Of a stretch of DNA of 64,000 nucleotides, positions 36,536 through 45,868 are shown one piece after another; the stretch's first letter is position 1; every line of letters starts with the position of its first letter. The notes under the pieces were generated by a model. It did no database searches. It was not told the DNA's origin and saw only the letters and a list, made by a program, of their open reading frames with translations. The translations under genes were made by a program, and so were the position numbers. Location of the stretch: positions 1,601,646-1,665,645 of the forward strand of contig NZ_PYFP01000002.1 in assembly GCF_003056055.1 (NCBI RefSeq). The letters are read 5' to 3'. Origin of the DNA: Glaciimonas sp. PCH181. GTDB lineage: Bacteria; Pseudomonadota; Gammaproteobacteria; Burkholderiales; Burkholderiaceae_D.

Positions 36536-37759
36536 TTATATCAAGTTAGGAATAACTTTTTCTATTGTCAGCTCAACGGCTGGCTGAGGTGATGGCAGTA
36601 TTTTGGGCTTGGACACAAAATATCTGATAAGCGCAAGTCCAGAACCAATGATCAACCCCAATATTAACCCGAGTGAGCCCGACTTTAATAACCCTGGTGT
36701 CGCTTTTTGAGGCAGCAATGGCGATGCAATGAAGGATGTTTTTTCAACGTATAAGGCATGCGCTTTGAGATCGTCTATCGAAATATTGTTATAGACGCTC
36801 CGATCAATTTCATCTTCCTGATTTAAATTGAGTGCCTTCTTTATGGTCGGCAGGGAGGCCAGGAAAGTATTACCTGAAGTGCTCTTATTTAAAAAATCCT
36901 GAAGCTGCTCGTAATAACGTAAATTAATCGTATTAATTTTTTGATCACGAATAATGCGAGGCAAGTCGCGTCCTTTATCTGCAATATCAGTTTCGATAGC
37001 CACCAACTGTGTGACAGGTGAGAGAAAGCGTTCATTGCCGTCTGTGATCGTGACAGGCTGCCGATTTTCCAAGCGCGCCGAATCTGGATACTCACGCAAG
37101 ATGCTCTGCATGGATGCTTTTTTGATTTTTAATTGTTCAAGGTCATACCTGGCGGTAATGGCGTCATTGTCGAACTTTTGCGCAAAGCCACGATGGTCGG
37201 TATAGCGTTTACGCACCACGTCTCGGTAATTCAGCAGGATTACGGTATCGCGCAGAAAATCACCCAATACCAGCACGCCCTGTTGTGCCAGCATAGGCGT
37301 CGCTGCGTGGTAGGAAATTTTTAAACCCGAAATGTCAGCACCTTCATTTTTCAGCGCCGTATTCGGGATATCTTTCATTTCAGATCGGGTGACTGGATAT
37401 ATCGGCTCAATCAAAGATGCCAATTGTCGGGGGCTACGGAAGTTTTCTTCGCGGATAGTCGCTAACTGTTCTTTGTTTAACGTTTTAGCAAAATCTTGCC
37501 AGCGTGCGGGCGCTGAAATCGCGGTTTGAAGACGTTTGAAATCTGCAAAGGACATTTCCATTTGGAAATAACCTTCACTTTTATAACTGCTGATTGCCCA
37601 TCCAAATAAGACGGCTAGAGACGTCACGATTGTGGCTATGAGCAGAATTATGCGTTTGCTTTGCCATATGACGCTAGCAATTTCCTGAATATCGACCGTG
37701 CCGACAGGATTATTATTTTGTGGATAGTTGTTAATTTGAAACCCCAGGAATGTATCCAA
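36536..37759 (-). CDS. Wzz-like polysaccharide chain-length determinant protein
   Basis: A 407-aa inner-membrane protein of the Wzz/FepE/Etk type. It has an N-terminal helix (IILLIATIVTSLAVLFGWAI, about 35-54), a long periplasmic coiled-coil-rich domain, and a C-terminal helix (LGLILGLIIGSGLALIRYFV) preceded by the family's proline-glycine segment (PLLPQKATPGLLKSG). Such proteins set O-antigen or capsule chain length. No glycosyltransferase, flippase or polymerase is nearby, so it is an orphan. The start is TTG at 37759, with GCAGGA just upstream; no better ATG is close. Confidence 0.85.
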   Translation of the reverse strand: MDTFLGFQINNYPQNNNPVGTVDIQEIASVIWQSKRIILLIATIVTSLAVLFGWAISSYKSEGYFQMEMSFADFKRLQTAISAPARWQDFAKTLNKEQLATIREENFRSPRQLASLIEPIYPVTRSEMKDIPNTALKNEGADISGLKISYHAATPMLAQQGVLVLGDFLRDTVILLNYRDVVRKRYTDHRGFAQKFDNDAITARYDLEQLKIKKASMQSILREYPDSARLENRQPVTITDGNERFLSPVTQLVAIETDIADKGRDLPRIIRDQKINTINLRYYEQLQDFLNKSTSGNTFLASLPTIKKALNLNQEDEIDRSVYNNISIDDLKAHALYVEKTSFIASPLLPQKATPGLLKSGSLGLILGLIIGSGLALIRYFVSKPKILPSPQPAVELTIEKVIPNLI

Positions 37760-37928
37760 CTATCCTGCGTTAATGTGGATGGTGTGAAAGAAGTTAATAC
37801 GCTAATTATTGAGAAGTATGGTTGCCGAAATGCAATAGCGCAATAACTTTATAATCTACAGAATATTCTTTAAATAAAGAAAATAGTATTAGCTTATAAA
37901 ACAACTAAAAATTTGAGAATATTAAAAT

Positions 37929-38630
37929 TTAACTAGACGCAAATTGTTGATAACCGCGAGCTCGTAATGCGCAAGCCGGACAGGTTCCGCAACCATAGCC
38001 CCAATCATGCAACATGCCGCGATCACCTAAATAACAAGTGTGCGTATCAGCGCGAATCAAATCGACCAGAGCGTCGCCGCCCAAGTCTTGCGCCATCTTC
38101 CATGTTTCCGATTTATCGATCCACATCAAAGGTGTTTCTAACTTGAGGCGCGTCGCCATGCCCAGATTGAGCGCGACTTGGAGCGCTTTCATCGTATCGT
38201 CGCGGCAGTCTGGATAACCGGAAAAGTCGGTTTCGCACATCCCGCCGACCAGTACGTCTAGCCCTCGTCGGTATGCCACTGTGGCTGCTACGGTCATGAA
38301 TAACAGATTGCGACCGGGAACAAAGGTGTTTGGTAGTCCATTCTCTTGCATGACGATTTCGACATCTTCTGTCATCGCGGTCGATGATATTTTCGAAATG
38401 ATAGACAAATCAATAACGTGATCTTCATCAAGCTTTTCGTCCCATTCGGCGGACTGGGACCGTAATTTTTCCAATAATATCGGCCGTTGTGTTAATTCGA
38501 TGGCATGACGTTGACCATAATCGAAACCAATCGTTTCAACGCGGTCATAGCGGGACAAAGCCCATGCCAGACATGTCGTGGAATCCTGTCCGCCGCTAAA
38601 AAGAACTAATGCACCGCTAGAGATAGTCAT
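37929..38630 (-). CDS. queC: 7-cyano-7-deazaguanine synthase
   Basis: Makes preQ0 from 7-carboxy-7-deazaguanine and ammonia with ATP, in queuosine synthesis. The 233-aa product has the PP-loop [16 protein letters not shown] near residue 9 and the C-terminal zinc cysteines in [10 protein letters not shown] and [12 protein letters not shown]. It also shows [14 protein letters not shown]. All expected residues are present. No other queuosine gene is in the window. No preQ1 riboswitch was recognised in the leader. Confidence 0.97.
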   Translation of the reverse strand: MTISSGALVLFSGGQDSTTCLAWALSRYDRVETIGFDYGQRHAIELTQRPILLEKLRSQSAEWDEKLDEDHVIDLSIISKISSTAMTEDVEIVMQENGLPNTFVPGRNLLFMTVAATVAYRRGLDVLVGGMCETDFSGYPDCRDDTMKALQVALNLGMATRLKLETPLMWIDKSETWKMAQDLGGDALVDLIRADTHTCYLGDRGMLHDWGYGCGTCPACALRARGYQQFASS

Positions 38631-38793
38631 ATAAATATTTTCTATAAAAATAGTAATGGAACCGACATTGGTTTTCTCATAGGAGAAATGGTAAGGCCTG
38701 CCAAATGCCGCAAAAAACAGGGATAGCTATCGCTTAAATTATGACATCGTCGTTACCGAACAAACTTATTTCAGGGGTGCCAATCACTGCTAT

Positions 38794-39576
38794 TTATTTA
38801 ATGATTTTGTCGAGTGTCTGATCGACAAAATCATTATTCGGGTCAGTGAAACGCACGCGGATTGGATACCACTCAAGCGACGGCGCTAGCCAGATATCCA
38901 GGCGTTGTCCGGGATCGTCCGGGGGCGGGGCTCTGAAAACATGTACAGCGTCGATTTCACCCATTCCGGTAGTGATTTTTTCTTGATTAATGACTTTAAA
39001 CGACCATGGCTCGGCGTCGCGTTGGCCTGCTACGAAGAACGCCCAGTCTGAACCGGGCTTAAATTGTTTCGCTGCCGCACGTGCAACGGCGACTAATTGC
39101 CAGACGATGCTAGTGCGATCTTGTTCGCCGCCTTTTATCGGATAGGAGGCGTCGGATTGAGAGAAAGTAATGGTGCCGCCTGCACCTTTACCGGCATCGC
39201 GATTGAAGGTCGTGGTCGTACTATTTTTATGAAAGCGTTTATCGATGAATTGCGCTGGTGCCAAGCCGTAATCATCGATCTTTCCATCGCTTTTTGCTTC
39301 CAGAATTTTGCCAAATATCATTGCGCGGGTGATGGCCTCGACACTAAATTCCCGACCGTCCGTTTGCCATTTGACGACAGCGTCGCCATTAATGGAAAGG
39401 CCACTTTGTCGCGCTCTGATCGCATAATTTAATTCGGCCGAGGGCGGTAAATCAAATTGTCGTTTAATCGTAAGGCGTTCTGCTGACGTCGGAGCTGCTG
39501 CGGACACGCCAACGCATGCGCCGCAAAGAAGGGCTGCTATAGATATACGTGCAATCGAGTGCAAGGTTTTTTTCAT
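38794..39576 (-). CDS. DUF3108 domain exported protein
   Basis: A 260-aa protein with a signal peptide (about 1-27, ISIAALLCGACVGVSA) and then a DUF3108 domain (about 45-258): a beta-rich fold with the marks GLSINGDAVVKWQTDGREF, ITRAMIFGKILEAKSDG and WLAPSLEWYPIRVRFTD. It probably acts in the periplasm. The function is unknown. It shares clear blocks with the DUF3108 protein upstream on the same strand (for example GGEQDRTSIVWQL vs GGEQDRASIVWQL), so the two look like a tandem duplication. Confidence 0.85.
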   Translation of the reverse strand: MKKTLHSIARISIAALLCGACVGVSAAAPTSAERLTIKRQFDLPPSAELNYAIRARQSGLSINGDAVVKWQTDGREFSVEAITRAMIFGKILEAKSDGKIDDYGLAPAQFIDKRFHKNSTTTTFNRDAGKGAGGTITFSQSDASYPIKGGEQDRTSIVWQLVAVARAAAKQFKPGSDWAFFVAGQRDAEPWSFKVINQEKITTGMGEIDAVHVFRAPPPDDPGQRLDIWLAPSLEWYPIRVRFTDPNNDFVDQTLDKIIK

Positions 39577-39653
39577 ATTGTCATTTTAAAATAATGCCCG
39601 GCGAAAACCGCGCTTTGCAGTCTTTTCAGGTAGGGGATATTGCTTACGAATAC

Positions 39654-40814
39654 TCAACCGGGAGTGGCTGGCGCATCAAGCTGTTTAAGCTTGGACAACG
39701 ACATGTCCAAATAGTCCCCATCGCTTTCGGTAAAGCGTAATTTGACCGGATACCATTGCTGTTGGGGGGCAAACCAGATATCCAGAGTTTTTTCATAAGA
39801 GCCTTGTTGCGGCTTACGCGCCAGATGCCAGGTTGCTACAGTACCCGCGCCCACTGTAATTTGTTCTTGGCCGACGACTTGAAAACGCCATGTTTCTGCG
39901 TCTTTGTCGCCGGCTACAAATAAATCAATGACGCCGCCTGGAACGATTTTTCCGGCATCGCCTCTGGCAATACTGGCCAACTGCCAGACGATACTGGCGC
40001 GATCTTGCTCGCCCCCGGTACGCGGATAGCTATTGGCAGAGGCTGAAAAAGTAATCGTACTGGGCGTGCGTTGAAAGCGCGTGTTGGTAGCCGGTTTGCG
40101 GAATTTCTTTTCCGTATACAGCGCCGGTGAGACGCCGAAATCATTGATTTCGCCTTCGCTTTTAAAATCGAGCGCGCTAATAAACAGTGCTCCGGCTTCG
40201 CCATTGATGGTGTAGTTGTGCCCGTCAGTTTGCCAGGTGATTTTTCCACTGCCATGGAAAGTCTGCCCTTTTTTCAGTGCTTCTACCGAATATTTCAATT
40301 CCACCGATGGCGGTGGTTTAGTCTCGTAATGGACGCCTGTTGGCGCGACTGGTGCATTCTCCGGGAGCGCTGTCGTATTCGTGCTGCTGGTCGTAGTCTG
40401 AGGCGGTTTATCGCTATCCGAATCCAGACTGGTGACGGTATCTGTGGGCGTAATCGGTGTAATGGGCGTTCTCGTTTCTCGGATAGGCGTATCGAGTACT
40501 TCAGGTTCCGGCGGTGGCGGAGGAGCTGCGATTTTTCGTGGCTCTTTGCGGGCAACGAGTGCTGGTTTATTGGGTTTTGGTATCAGAACGGGCTTCGCTA
40601 CCGGTGGTAGTGGTTTCAGTTCGGCGGTGACAATGGTCGGTTGCGGCGAGGCTGGCTGGGGTATGCCGATCTTGTTGCTGCCCCAATTGATCAGCAGAAT
40701 ATGCAGTAAAAACGAGACCGCGAGCAGAATTAGCCAGCGTCTTGAGGCTGCGCGTTTAGGTTTTGTGGGCTGAGCGTGCGCGGCTCTGATTGCGTTTGAG
40801 GTAACCATCGTCAT
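39654..40814 (-). CDS. DUF3108 protein with TonB-like N-terminus
   Basis: A 386-aa protein. An N-terminal transmembrane helix (WLILLAVSFLLHILLINWG, about 27-45) is followed by a proline-rich linker (about 50-155: PLPPVAKPVLIPKP, APPPPPEPEVLDTP) that could span the periplasm, and then a C-terminal DUF3108 domain (about 170-380). The overall shape is that of TonB-like proteins, but the C-terminal domain is not TonB. It is 77 bp from the second DUF3108 gene, which has a signal peptide instead. The function is unknown. Confidence 0.82.
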   Translation of the reverse strand: MTMVTSNAIRAAHAQPTKPKRAASRRWLILLAVSFLLHILLINWGSNKIGIPQPASPQPTIVTAELKPLPPVAKPVLIPKPNKPALVARKEPRKIAAPPPPPEPEVLDTPIRETRTPITPITPTDTVTSLDSDSDKPPQTTTSSTNTTALPENAPVAPTGVHYETKPPPSVELKYSVEALKKGQTFHGSGKITWQTDGHNYTINGEAGALFISALDFKSEGEINDFGVSPALYTEKKFRKPATNTRFQRTPSTITFSASANSYPRTGGEQDRASIVWQLASIARGDAGKIVPGGVIDLFVAGDKDAETWRFQVVGQEQITVGAGTVATWHLARKPQQGSYEKTLDIWFAPQQQWYPVKLRFTESDGDYLDMSLSKLKQLDAPATPG

Positions 40815-41136
40815 GGCGCTAGTGTAAACGTAACGCTGGTTATCGTCCCATTCTGTAGGATGCCTCCCACGAAAATTGGGATATTTTCAGGCTGTCAGCT
40901 GCCTTTTGTCAGAATCCAGATAGTATCTTTTGTGAGTGAAACATTGATGTCGAGTAGTAATCTACAGCGTCATATTGGTAAAAACGATGCTGATCGTCGT
41001 CGCCCATTGCCTCTTAACAATCGCGCTTACAAAATAAATTGCGGATTCCTCGCGCTACCGTCACCTAGCGATTGTGCGTGGGTATAGTATGCGAAGTAAC
41101 CAAAAAATGTGCAGCATCTCTCTTAAGGAGATTTGT
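40815..41136. other. Divergent promoter region, DUF3108 / phaM
   Basis: 322 bp between divergent genes. An open frame at 40860-41087 has no recognisable family and no ribosome binding site. AAGGAG lies 6 nt before the phaM start codon. Confidence 0.5.
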
Positions 41137-41967
41137 ATGAGTAATCCTAATTTTCCCGGGGTAAATGTAATGTCGGACAGCGTTGATTTCATCAAAAAAA
41201 TGTGGGGTGGGATGAGTATTCCGGGCATGCCGGGGATGGTAGTACCGACTCTTTCAGTCGAGGAAATCGATAAAAAAGTCGCAGATTTGAAGGCGGTTGA
41301 AGGCTGGCTCAGTTTGAATTTGAATATGCTGCGCGGCACGATACAGGGGCTTGAAGTGCAAAGCGCCACATTGTCGGCGCTAAAGTCGATCGTTGCTATT
41401 AGCATGCCAACCGCAGATACCAAATCAGCGCCAAATTTTGGGGGGACATCAGCTGCTGACAGTGCAACCGGCGGCGCAGCTGCGTGGGCGGCGATGGCTT
41501 CGCAATTCCCTTTCTCGTTTATGCCCGACAAGGCCAAGGCTTCGGAGGAAAGTACGCCACAACCGGCGGCTGCGTTCACTTTCTCGCCACCGCCGCCACC
41601 GCAAGCGGAGGTTAGTCCCGCCGCTGAGAGCGCACCTTTAGCGAGCGATTCGGCTGCCGGTCAGAATGCCGCTAATCCGCAAGCCTCGCCGACCACTGCC
41701 TGGTGGGACGTCTTGCAAAATCAGTTTCAGCAAGTAGTCAGCGGTGTGATGGCAGCTGAGGCCAAAACTGCGAAAGAGGCAGCAGAGGAAGCGAAAGCCG
41801 CACCGAAGCCAAAAAGTAGCCCGCAGAGTAAAGGCGCCACGGTGAAGGCGGATGCTAAAACAAGTATTAAAGCCAGTCCAAAAACTAGCACTACTCCTAA
41901 AGCGAGGGTTAGTGGGGCTGCTAAAACCACCCCAACTACGCGGAAAAAAAAGGCAGTCACCAAGTAA
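41137..41967 (+). CDS. phaM: PhaM-like polyhydroxyalkanoate granule protein
   Basis: Granule-associated protein that in Ralstonia activates PHA synthase and ties granules to DNA. The N-terminal half matches PhaM: SVDFIKKMWGGMSIPGMPGM with the PGM repeat, then LSVEEIDKKVADLKAVEGW and LNLNMLRGTIQGLEVQSATL, an amphipathic helical region. The middle is Ala/Pro-rich. The C-terminus (about 205-276) is a Lys/Ala/Pro-rich, histone-like tail with KKKAVTK, suited to DNA binding. ATG at 41137 is chosen for AAGGAG 6 nt upstream; upstream residues in the frame have no homology. No phaC or phaP is in the window. Confidence 0.85.
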   Translation: MSNPNFPGVNVMSDSVDFIKKMWGGMSIPGMPGMVVPTLSVEEIDKKVADLKAVEGWLSLNLNMLRGTIQGLEVQSATLSALKSIVAISMPTADTKSAPNFGGTSAADSATGGAAAWAAMASQFPFSFMPDKAKASEESTPQPAAAFTFSPPPPPQAEVSPAAESAPLASDSAAGQNAANPQASPTTAWWDVLQNQFQQVVSGVMAAEAKTAKEAAEEAKAAPKPKSSPQSKGATVKADAKTSIKASPKTSTTPKARVSGAAKTTPTTRKKKAVTK

Positions 41968-42036
41968 TCGTGTAATTAACGAGGCTAATTGCCGTCGTTG
42001 TCGTAGATTTCAGCGTACCTATCTGCGTACTCTGCA

Positions 42037-42080
42037 TTCCCATCCTTCAGTTTGTAGAGAAGGATGGGAAGATAATTTTT
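42037..42080. terminator. Terminator between phaM and SnoaL-like gene
   Basis: Eleven-bp stem (ttcccatcctt / aaggatgggaa) with an 11-12 nt loop; a T-rich stretch (ataattttt) follows on the plus strand. It sits between convergent genes. Confidence 0.75.
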
Positions 42081-42093
42081 GCCCATTTTTTAC

Positions 42094-42552
42094 CTATTTT
42101 CGGGCTGCGCGTTTCAAAATCCTCATGAAACCGCCTAATACCGGCAATTTTTCATACAGTTCTTCTGCGGCATCCCAATAATCGCGATGATAAATGACAT
42201 AGCCCTCGCTGTCGAAGCGACAGTGCGTTGCGCCTCGGATGCATTGCTCAGCAGCGGAAAAACGTTTCATGCGAAAGTAAAAATCCCACGTCAAAAAAGC
42301 TGAATCATCCTGTCGCATATGATGCGTCACGACGAAACGCGGCCCGTCAACTTGCACAAACATGTGCGCAAATAGTTGCTTGATCGCGGGCAGGCCGGTA
42401 ACTTCGTTGAACGGATCCTTAAACCATGCATCTTGCGCGTAAACCAGCGGGATCAACTCAAGATTGACGGTTGATAAGGTTTCAAAGAAGGCGACCAGAC
42501 GTAATAGCGCTTGTTGCTGATTCTCTAATTTTTGGGGAGTATCGCGGCTCAT
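42094..42552 (-). CDS. SnoaL/NTF2-like protein
   Basis: A 152-aa cytoplasmic protein with a single NTF2-like cone fold: LVAFFETLSTVNLELIPLVY, DAWFKDPFNEVTGL, a central helix, then the beta sheet FLTWDFYFRMKRF and the typical end VIYHRDYWDAAEELYEKLP. Members of the family are enzymes or ligand-binding proteins; the role here is unknown. Its start overlaps the SDR stop by 4 nt, and it is the last gene of the fatty-acid-type operon. Confidence 0.85.
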   Translation of the reverse strand: MSRDTPQKLENQQQALLRLVAFFETLSTVNLELIPLVYAQDAWFKDPFNEVTGLPAIKQLFAHMFVQVDGPRFVVTHHMRQDDSAFLTWDFYFRMKRFSAAEQCIRGATHCRFDSEGYVIYHRDYWDAAEELYEKLPVLGGFMRILKRAARK

Positions 42553-43325
42553 AACCCGGTCACCTTATGTATCAATGCAAAATAGGCACGATAGGGTAGT
42601 AGGCGGGCGAATCGCAGCCAGTTAGTGAATCGTTTGGGAAAGTGTATATGGAAATGTCCGCGCTCAATACCCGAGATGAGTTTTTCTGCAGCGTTGGTCG
42701 GCGAGATCAGCGCAGGCATCGGAAAGTCGTTACCTGCGGTCAATGGGGTATCGACAAAGCCGGGGTTAATCAGATAAACGCCGATCCCGCGCGGTCGTAA
42801 GTCGAGATAAAGACATTCTGATAAATTGATCAGCGCCGCCTTGGTTGCCCCATACGCCATCGCTTTTGGCAGGCCGCTATAACCAGCGACAGAAGCCACA
42901 ATACCAATGGCACCGCTACCCTGTTTGAGCAAGATTGGCAATGTAGCATCAAGGCAATGCATTACTCCCCGAAGATTTAGATCGATTAAGCGATTGGCGA
43001 GCTTAAGATCAAAGCTATCGGCGCGCATTTCACCGTAACCACCGGCGACGACCAATATCAGATCGATGCCTTCCCATGCTTCGAGAATTTGGTCGCGCGC
43101 AGCGATCACGGTCGCGTGATCAGTAATATCGAGCACGCAGGTCAAGGCGTTGGGCAGGCCTGCTGCGATGTTGTGCAATCCGGCAGCAGTGCGCGCGGAT
43201 AACGCCACGCGCGCCCCCTTTGCCAATAGTTGTCGGGCGGTTTCTGCACCGATGCCGCTGGAGGCACCGATGATCCAGACACGTTGTTGCTGCCAGTTGA
43301 CGATCATTGGATTCATTGACTTCAT
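42549..43325 (-). CDS. Short-chain dehydrogenase/reductase
   Basis: A 258-aa NAD(P)-dependent oxidoreductase of the classical SDR family. The cofactor motif is VWIIGASSGIGAETARQL (TGxxxGxG type, with Ala for Thr), the active serine is in GIVASVAGYSG and the YxxxK pair in MAYGATKAALINLSE. VYLINPGFVDTPLT follows. The last 40 residues are hydrophobic and basic, possibly membrane-associated. It is the seventh gene of the operon; its substrate is unknown but lipid-related is plausible. Later ATGs at codons 4 and 7 are possible starts. Confidence 0.9.
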   Translation of the reverse strand: MKSMNPMIVNWQQQRVWIIGASSGIGAETARQLLAKGARVALSARTAAGLHNIAAGLPNALTCVLDITDHATVIAARDQILEAWEGIDLILVVAGGYGEMRADSFDLKLANRLIDLNLRGVMHCLDATLPILLKQGSGAIGIVASVAGYSGLPKAMAYGATKAALINLSECLYLDLRPRGIGVYLINPGFVDTPLTAGNDFPMPALISPTNAAEKLISGIERGHFHIHFPKRFTNWLRFARLLPYRAYFALIHKVTGL

Positions 43326-43383
43326 AGAATGACATTCATCTTTCCGATAGAGAGCCAGTATCTTCGGCTTTAAGCTGTTTACA

Positions 43384-43920
43384 TTAAGGGCGTTTAGTAA
43401 ACGACAGACTGATATCGCCCAATTTCACGCCAAATTTGCTCATTACGGCATGGTTGAGCATTACGCGCTGATCCATTTGCACCATTAAGTCATCGAGACT
43501 GACATTGATAATACGGCCATCGACCGGCAATGCCAGCACATATTTCCAGCGCAGCGTATTGCCGTCGGTAATGCCGATTGCTTCACCGACGATATCAGCC
43601 GCTGTGCCGATGAATTTGTTTGGCGCGACTTTTTTCAAGGTCCAGATACGGCGTTGTTTGGTGCCATCCGAATAGGTAAAGTTTTCATCTAGCGTCCCGG
43701 TGTCGCCATGCCATTGACAGTCGATGACGACCGTGAAGCGTTTCACCACTTTGCCGGAGCGATCCTGAAACATGCCCCACGCATCCAGGGTGCCATTGAA
43801 ATATTCCGGCAAACTGAGCGTCGGTTTTTGGTCGGCGTAACCGTCAGGTTCGGATGTCGTGCTACATCCACTTAACAAAATTGCGAGACTAATGAGTAGA
43901 AATTTCAGAAACGTTTTCAT
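43384..43920 (-). CDS. DUF3833 family lipoprotein
   Basis: A 178-aa protein with a lipoprotein signal peptide: FLLISLAILLSGCSTTSEPDG has the lipobox LSGC near residue 19. The rest is the DUF3833 domain: LPEYFNGTLDAWGMFQDRSG, VVIDCQWHGDTGTLDE, and at the end DLMVQMDQRVMLNHAVMSKF. The family is found with CFA-type genes in other proteobacteria and is of unknown function; it would sit on the inner or outer membrane. Spacing to neighbours is 56-58 bp. Confidence 0.88.
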   Translation of the reverse strand: MKTFLKFLLISLAILLSGCSTTSEPDGYADQKPTLSLPEYFNGTLDAWGMFQDRSGKVVKRFTVVIDCQWHGDTGTLDENFTYSDGTKQRRIWTLKKVAPNKFIGTAADIVGEAIGITDGNTLRWKYVLALPVDGRIINVSLDDLMVQMDQRVMLNHAVMSKFGVKLGDISLSFTKRP

Positions 43921-43976
43921 GTAGGACTCCGAAAGTGTGAGTGCTTAAGATGGTTTAAAAGGGCATGTCGATGGCC

Positions 43977-45233
43977 TTAGATATTCCGCAAAGGTGCCTT
44001 CCACAAAATCGCCGCCGCTACCAGTTTCAGCACACAGGGTAAAACGGCATAGCCAATTGCCAATGCCTGCGCGCCTTGCTGGTTCACAAGATGCGGGTGA
44101 TAGCCAAGATAGGCCAGTAATGGCAAAGAAATACCTGCGGCAAGCGCCAGATTGATTTTGGTCGCCCAGTTCCAGATGCCAAAATAAGCGCCTTCTTTTT
44201 GATGGCTATGGCCGCCGTTTGCGATGACTGCCGCAAGTAGCGCTGGCGGCAATAAAAGGTCGGCACCCAGCGCGAAGCCGGACATGATGCAGATTACGGA
44301 AAAGGGCAGCATATCGCCCGCAGATAAACCGTAAGCCCAGACGAAAGCGACGATCGCCAACAGCATCGCGCCAAACCAGACCCGTGCTTCGCCATAGCGT
44401 CGGGCCAATACCGCCCAGCCCGGCATGGATACCGCGCCAGCTAAGAAATACAGCATCAAAAACAAGCCGCCGTATTTGCCTAGTTGCAACTGATCATCGA
44501 CAAAAAAAAGAAACAACGTAGCGGGGATCGCCGCGGCTATGCCATTGACCACAAAGATAATGAAAAGCCAGCAAAAGCGCGGATTAAGAAACGGCAGCAG
44601 CACGCTGTGTTCAGTGGGTTTGTTTGCCTGTTCTGGAGATTGCTGCGTTGCCATTGCTGGCCGTGGCGCGATCTGTAATAACAGTGCTGTAGCAAACAAT
44701 AAAACGATAAAAACCGGTGGCAATAATCGCATCCCTAGCAGTCCGGGCAGAACCGCTGCGAGTACAACGCCAAGCAAGCCGCAGGCCTCGCGTGTTGCAG
44801 TTAGCCGCGCGCGTTGGTCCTGCGCCTGGGTCAATGCTGCGCCCCAACTTTGATGCGCGATTGTGGCAATACTAAAACCAACATACACCACCAGCAGTGC
44901 CAATACTAACCAGACTATCGGTAACGATTGGACGAATGTGGGCGGCAAAAATAGTGCACTGAAACCGATGGCTAATAATGGTGCTGCAATCCAGATAGCC
45001 GTTTTGTATTTGTCCTTGATGGTGGCGCGGTCAAGGCAGCGACCAATTGCGGGATCAATGAAGGCGTCGAACAAGCGCGTTACCAGCAAAACGAGGCCAA
45101 TTAACGACAGTGAAATGCCAAATCGATCCGCATAAAAGGCGGGAATGTAGACATATACCGGCAACGCGACGAGTGCCAACGGCAATCCGAACAGCCCATA
45201 TTTCAGGAGAGCGGGGAAGGCTAGCTTAGTCAT
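43977..45233 (-). CDS. MFS transporter of the GPH/MelB-like type
   Basis: A 418-aa inner-membrane protein with about 12 hydrophobic segments. It opens KYGLFGLPLALVALPVYVYIPAFYADRFGISL and has LFDAFIDPAIGRCLDRA, the acidic motif of the glycoside-pentoside-hexuronide/MelB branch (D in DAFIDPAIG). The substrate is unlikely to be a sugar just because of this relation. Its start overlaps the chalcone-isomerase-like stop by 4 nt. The operon context suggests lipid or lipid-precursor export, which is inference. Confidence 0.87.
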   Translation of the reverse strand: MTKLAFPALLKYGLFGLPLALVALPVYVYIPAFYADRFGISLSLIGLVLLVTRLFDAFIDPAIGRCLDRATIKDKYKTAIWIAAPLLAIGFSALFLPPTFVQSLPIVWLVLALLVVYVGFSIATIAHQSWGAALTQAQDQRARLTATREACGLLGVVLAAVLPGLLGMRLLPPVFIVLLFATALLLQIAPRPAMATQQSPEQANKPTEHSVLLPFLNPRFCWLFIIFVVNGIAAAIPATLFLFFVDDQLQLGKYGGLFLMLYFLAGAVSMPGWAVLARRYGEARVWFGAMLLAIVAFVWAYGLSAGDMLPFSVICIMSGFALGADLLLPPALLAAVIANGGHSHQKEGAYFGIWNWATKINLALAAGISLPLLAYLGYHPHLVNQQGAQALAIGYAVLPCVLKLVAAAILWKAPLRNI

Positions 45234-45868
45234 TGTCGCGGTGTTGCTGTCGATGTCGGTGCCGGTGCCGTTGTTGGTGCCGCATCAGTCAACAATTTTT
45301 TGCGCAATGAGGCGTCAGTTGTTTTTGGCGATAACCAGATACCGAAAAAGGCTTGGGCGAATTTTGGATCGGCGATTTCTCCCACCGTTTTTCCGTTGAA
45401 ATAGAAACGTGCGCCGATGCCAGGCAGAAAGACGCCGGTAATGTGCGATCCTTCGACGACGTTAGGAAAAATGGCTTTCATTTGCGTTAACCACGGGCCG
45501 TAATCGGCTTCACTGCCGCTGCCGATTTTCCGCATCTGATCGATGCTGCTTTCGGCAATCTTGGCTCCCTCAAATGCGCGGGCATAACGCAAGTCGAGCG
45601 CATAACTGGCGGCATCGGGCGTCGACGTTTGATAGCCTTTATCGCCGACCCAAAGTTGTGCGTCATAAATGGATAAACCAAACCAGCGAAAACGTCCTTC
45701 CCCCGCTAAGCGCGCGTTGGCGATGGCGTGCTGAATATGCGGGGGCGCGCTGATTACTGTATCGGCTGCGCGAGCATGATTGAGCATGGCCAACATCAGC
45801 GCGCAGCCTAATAAATAGCGCGTCCATTGTAGAAATGAACTGTGTGGCAGGACGCTTGCCCGTATCAT
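45230..45868 (-). CDS. Chalcone isomerase-like family protein (exported)
   Basis: A 212-aa protein with a signal peptide (about 1-34, LLGCALMLAMLNHARAAD). The mature part is a chalcone-isomerase-fold domain: EGRFRWFGLSIYDAQLWVG, ALDLRYARAFEGAKIAESS, YFNGKTVGEIADPKFAQAFF. Bacterial members are of unknown function; plant FAP relatives of this fold bind fatty acids. ATG at 45868 overlaps the CFA gene stop by 4 nt; upstream residues in the frame have no homology. It probably acts in the periplasm on a lipid. Confidence 0.84.
   Translation of the reverse strand: MIRASVLPHSSFLQWTRYLLGCALMLAMLNHARAADTVISAPPHIQHAIANARLAGEGRFRWFGLSIYDAQLWVGDKGYQTSTPDAASYALDLRYARAFEGAKIAESSIDQMRKIGSGSEADYGPWLTQMKAIFPNVVEGSHITGVFLPGIGARFYFNGKTVGEIADPKFAQAFFGIWLSPKTTDASLRKKLLTDAAPTTAPAPTSTATPRQ

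Noticed and set aside
38631..38793. PreQ1 riboswitch before queC
   Set aside because: The conserved preQ1 core and A-rich tail are not present.
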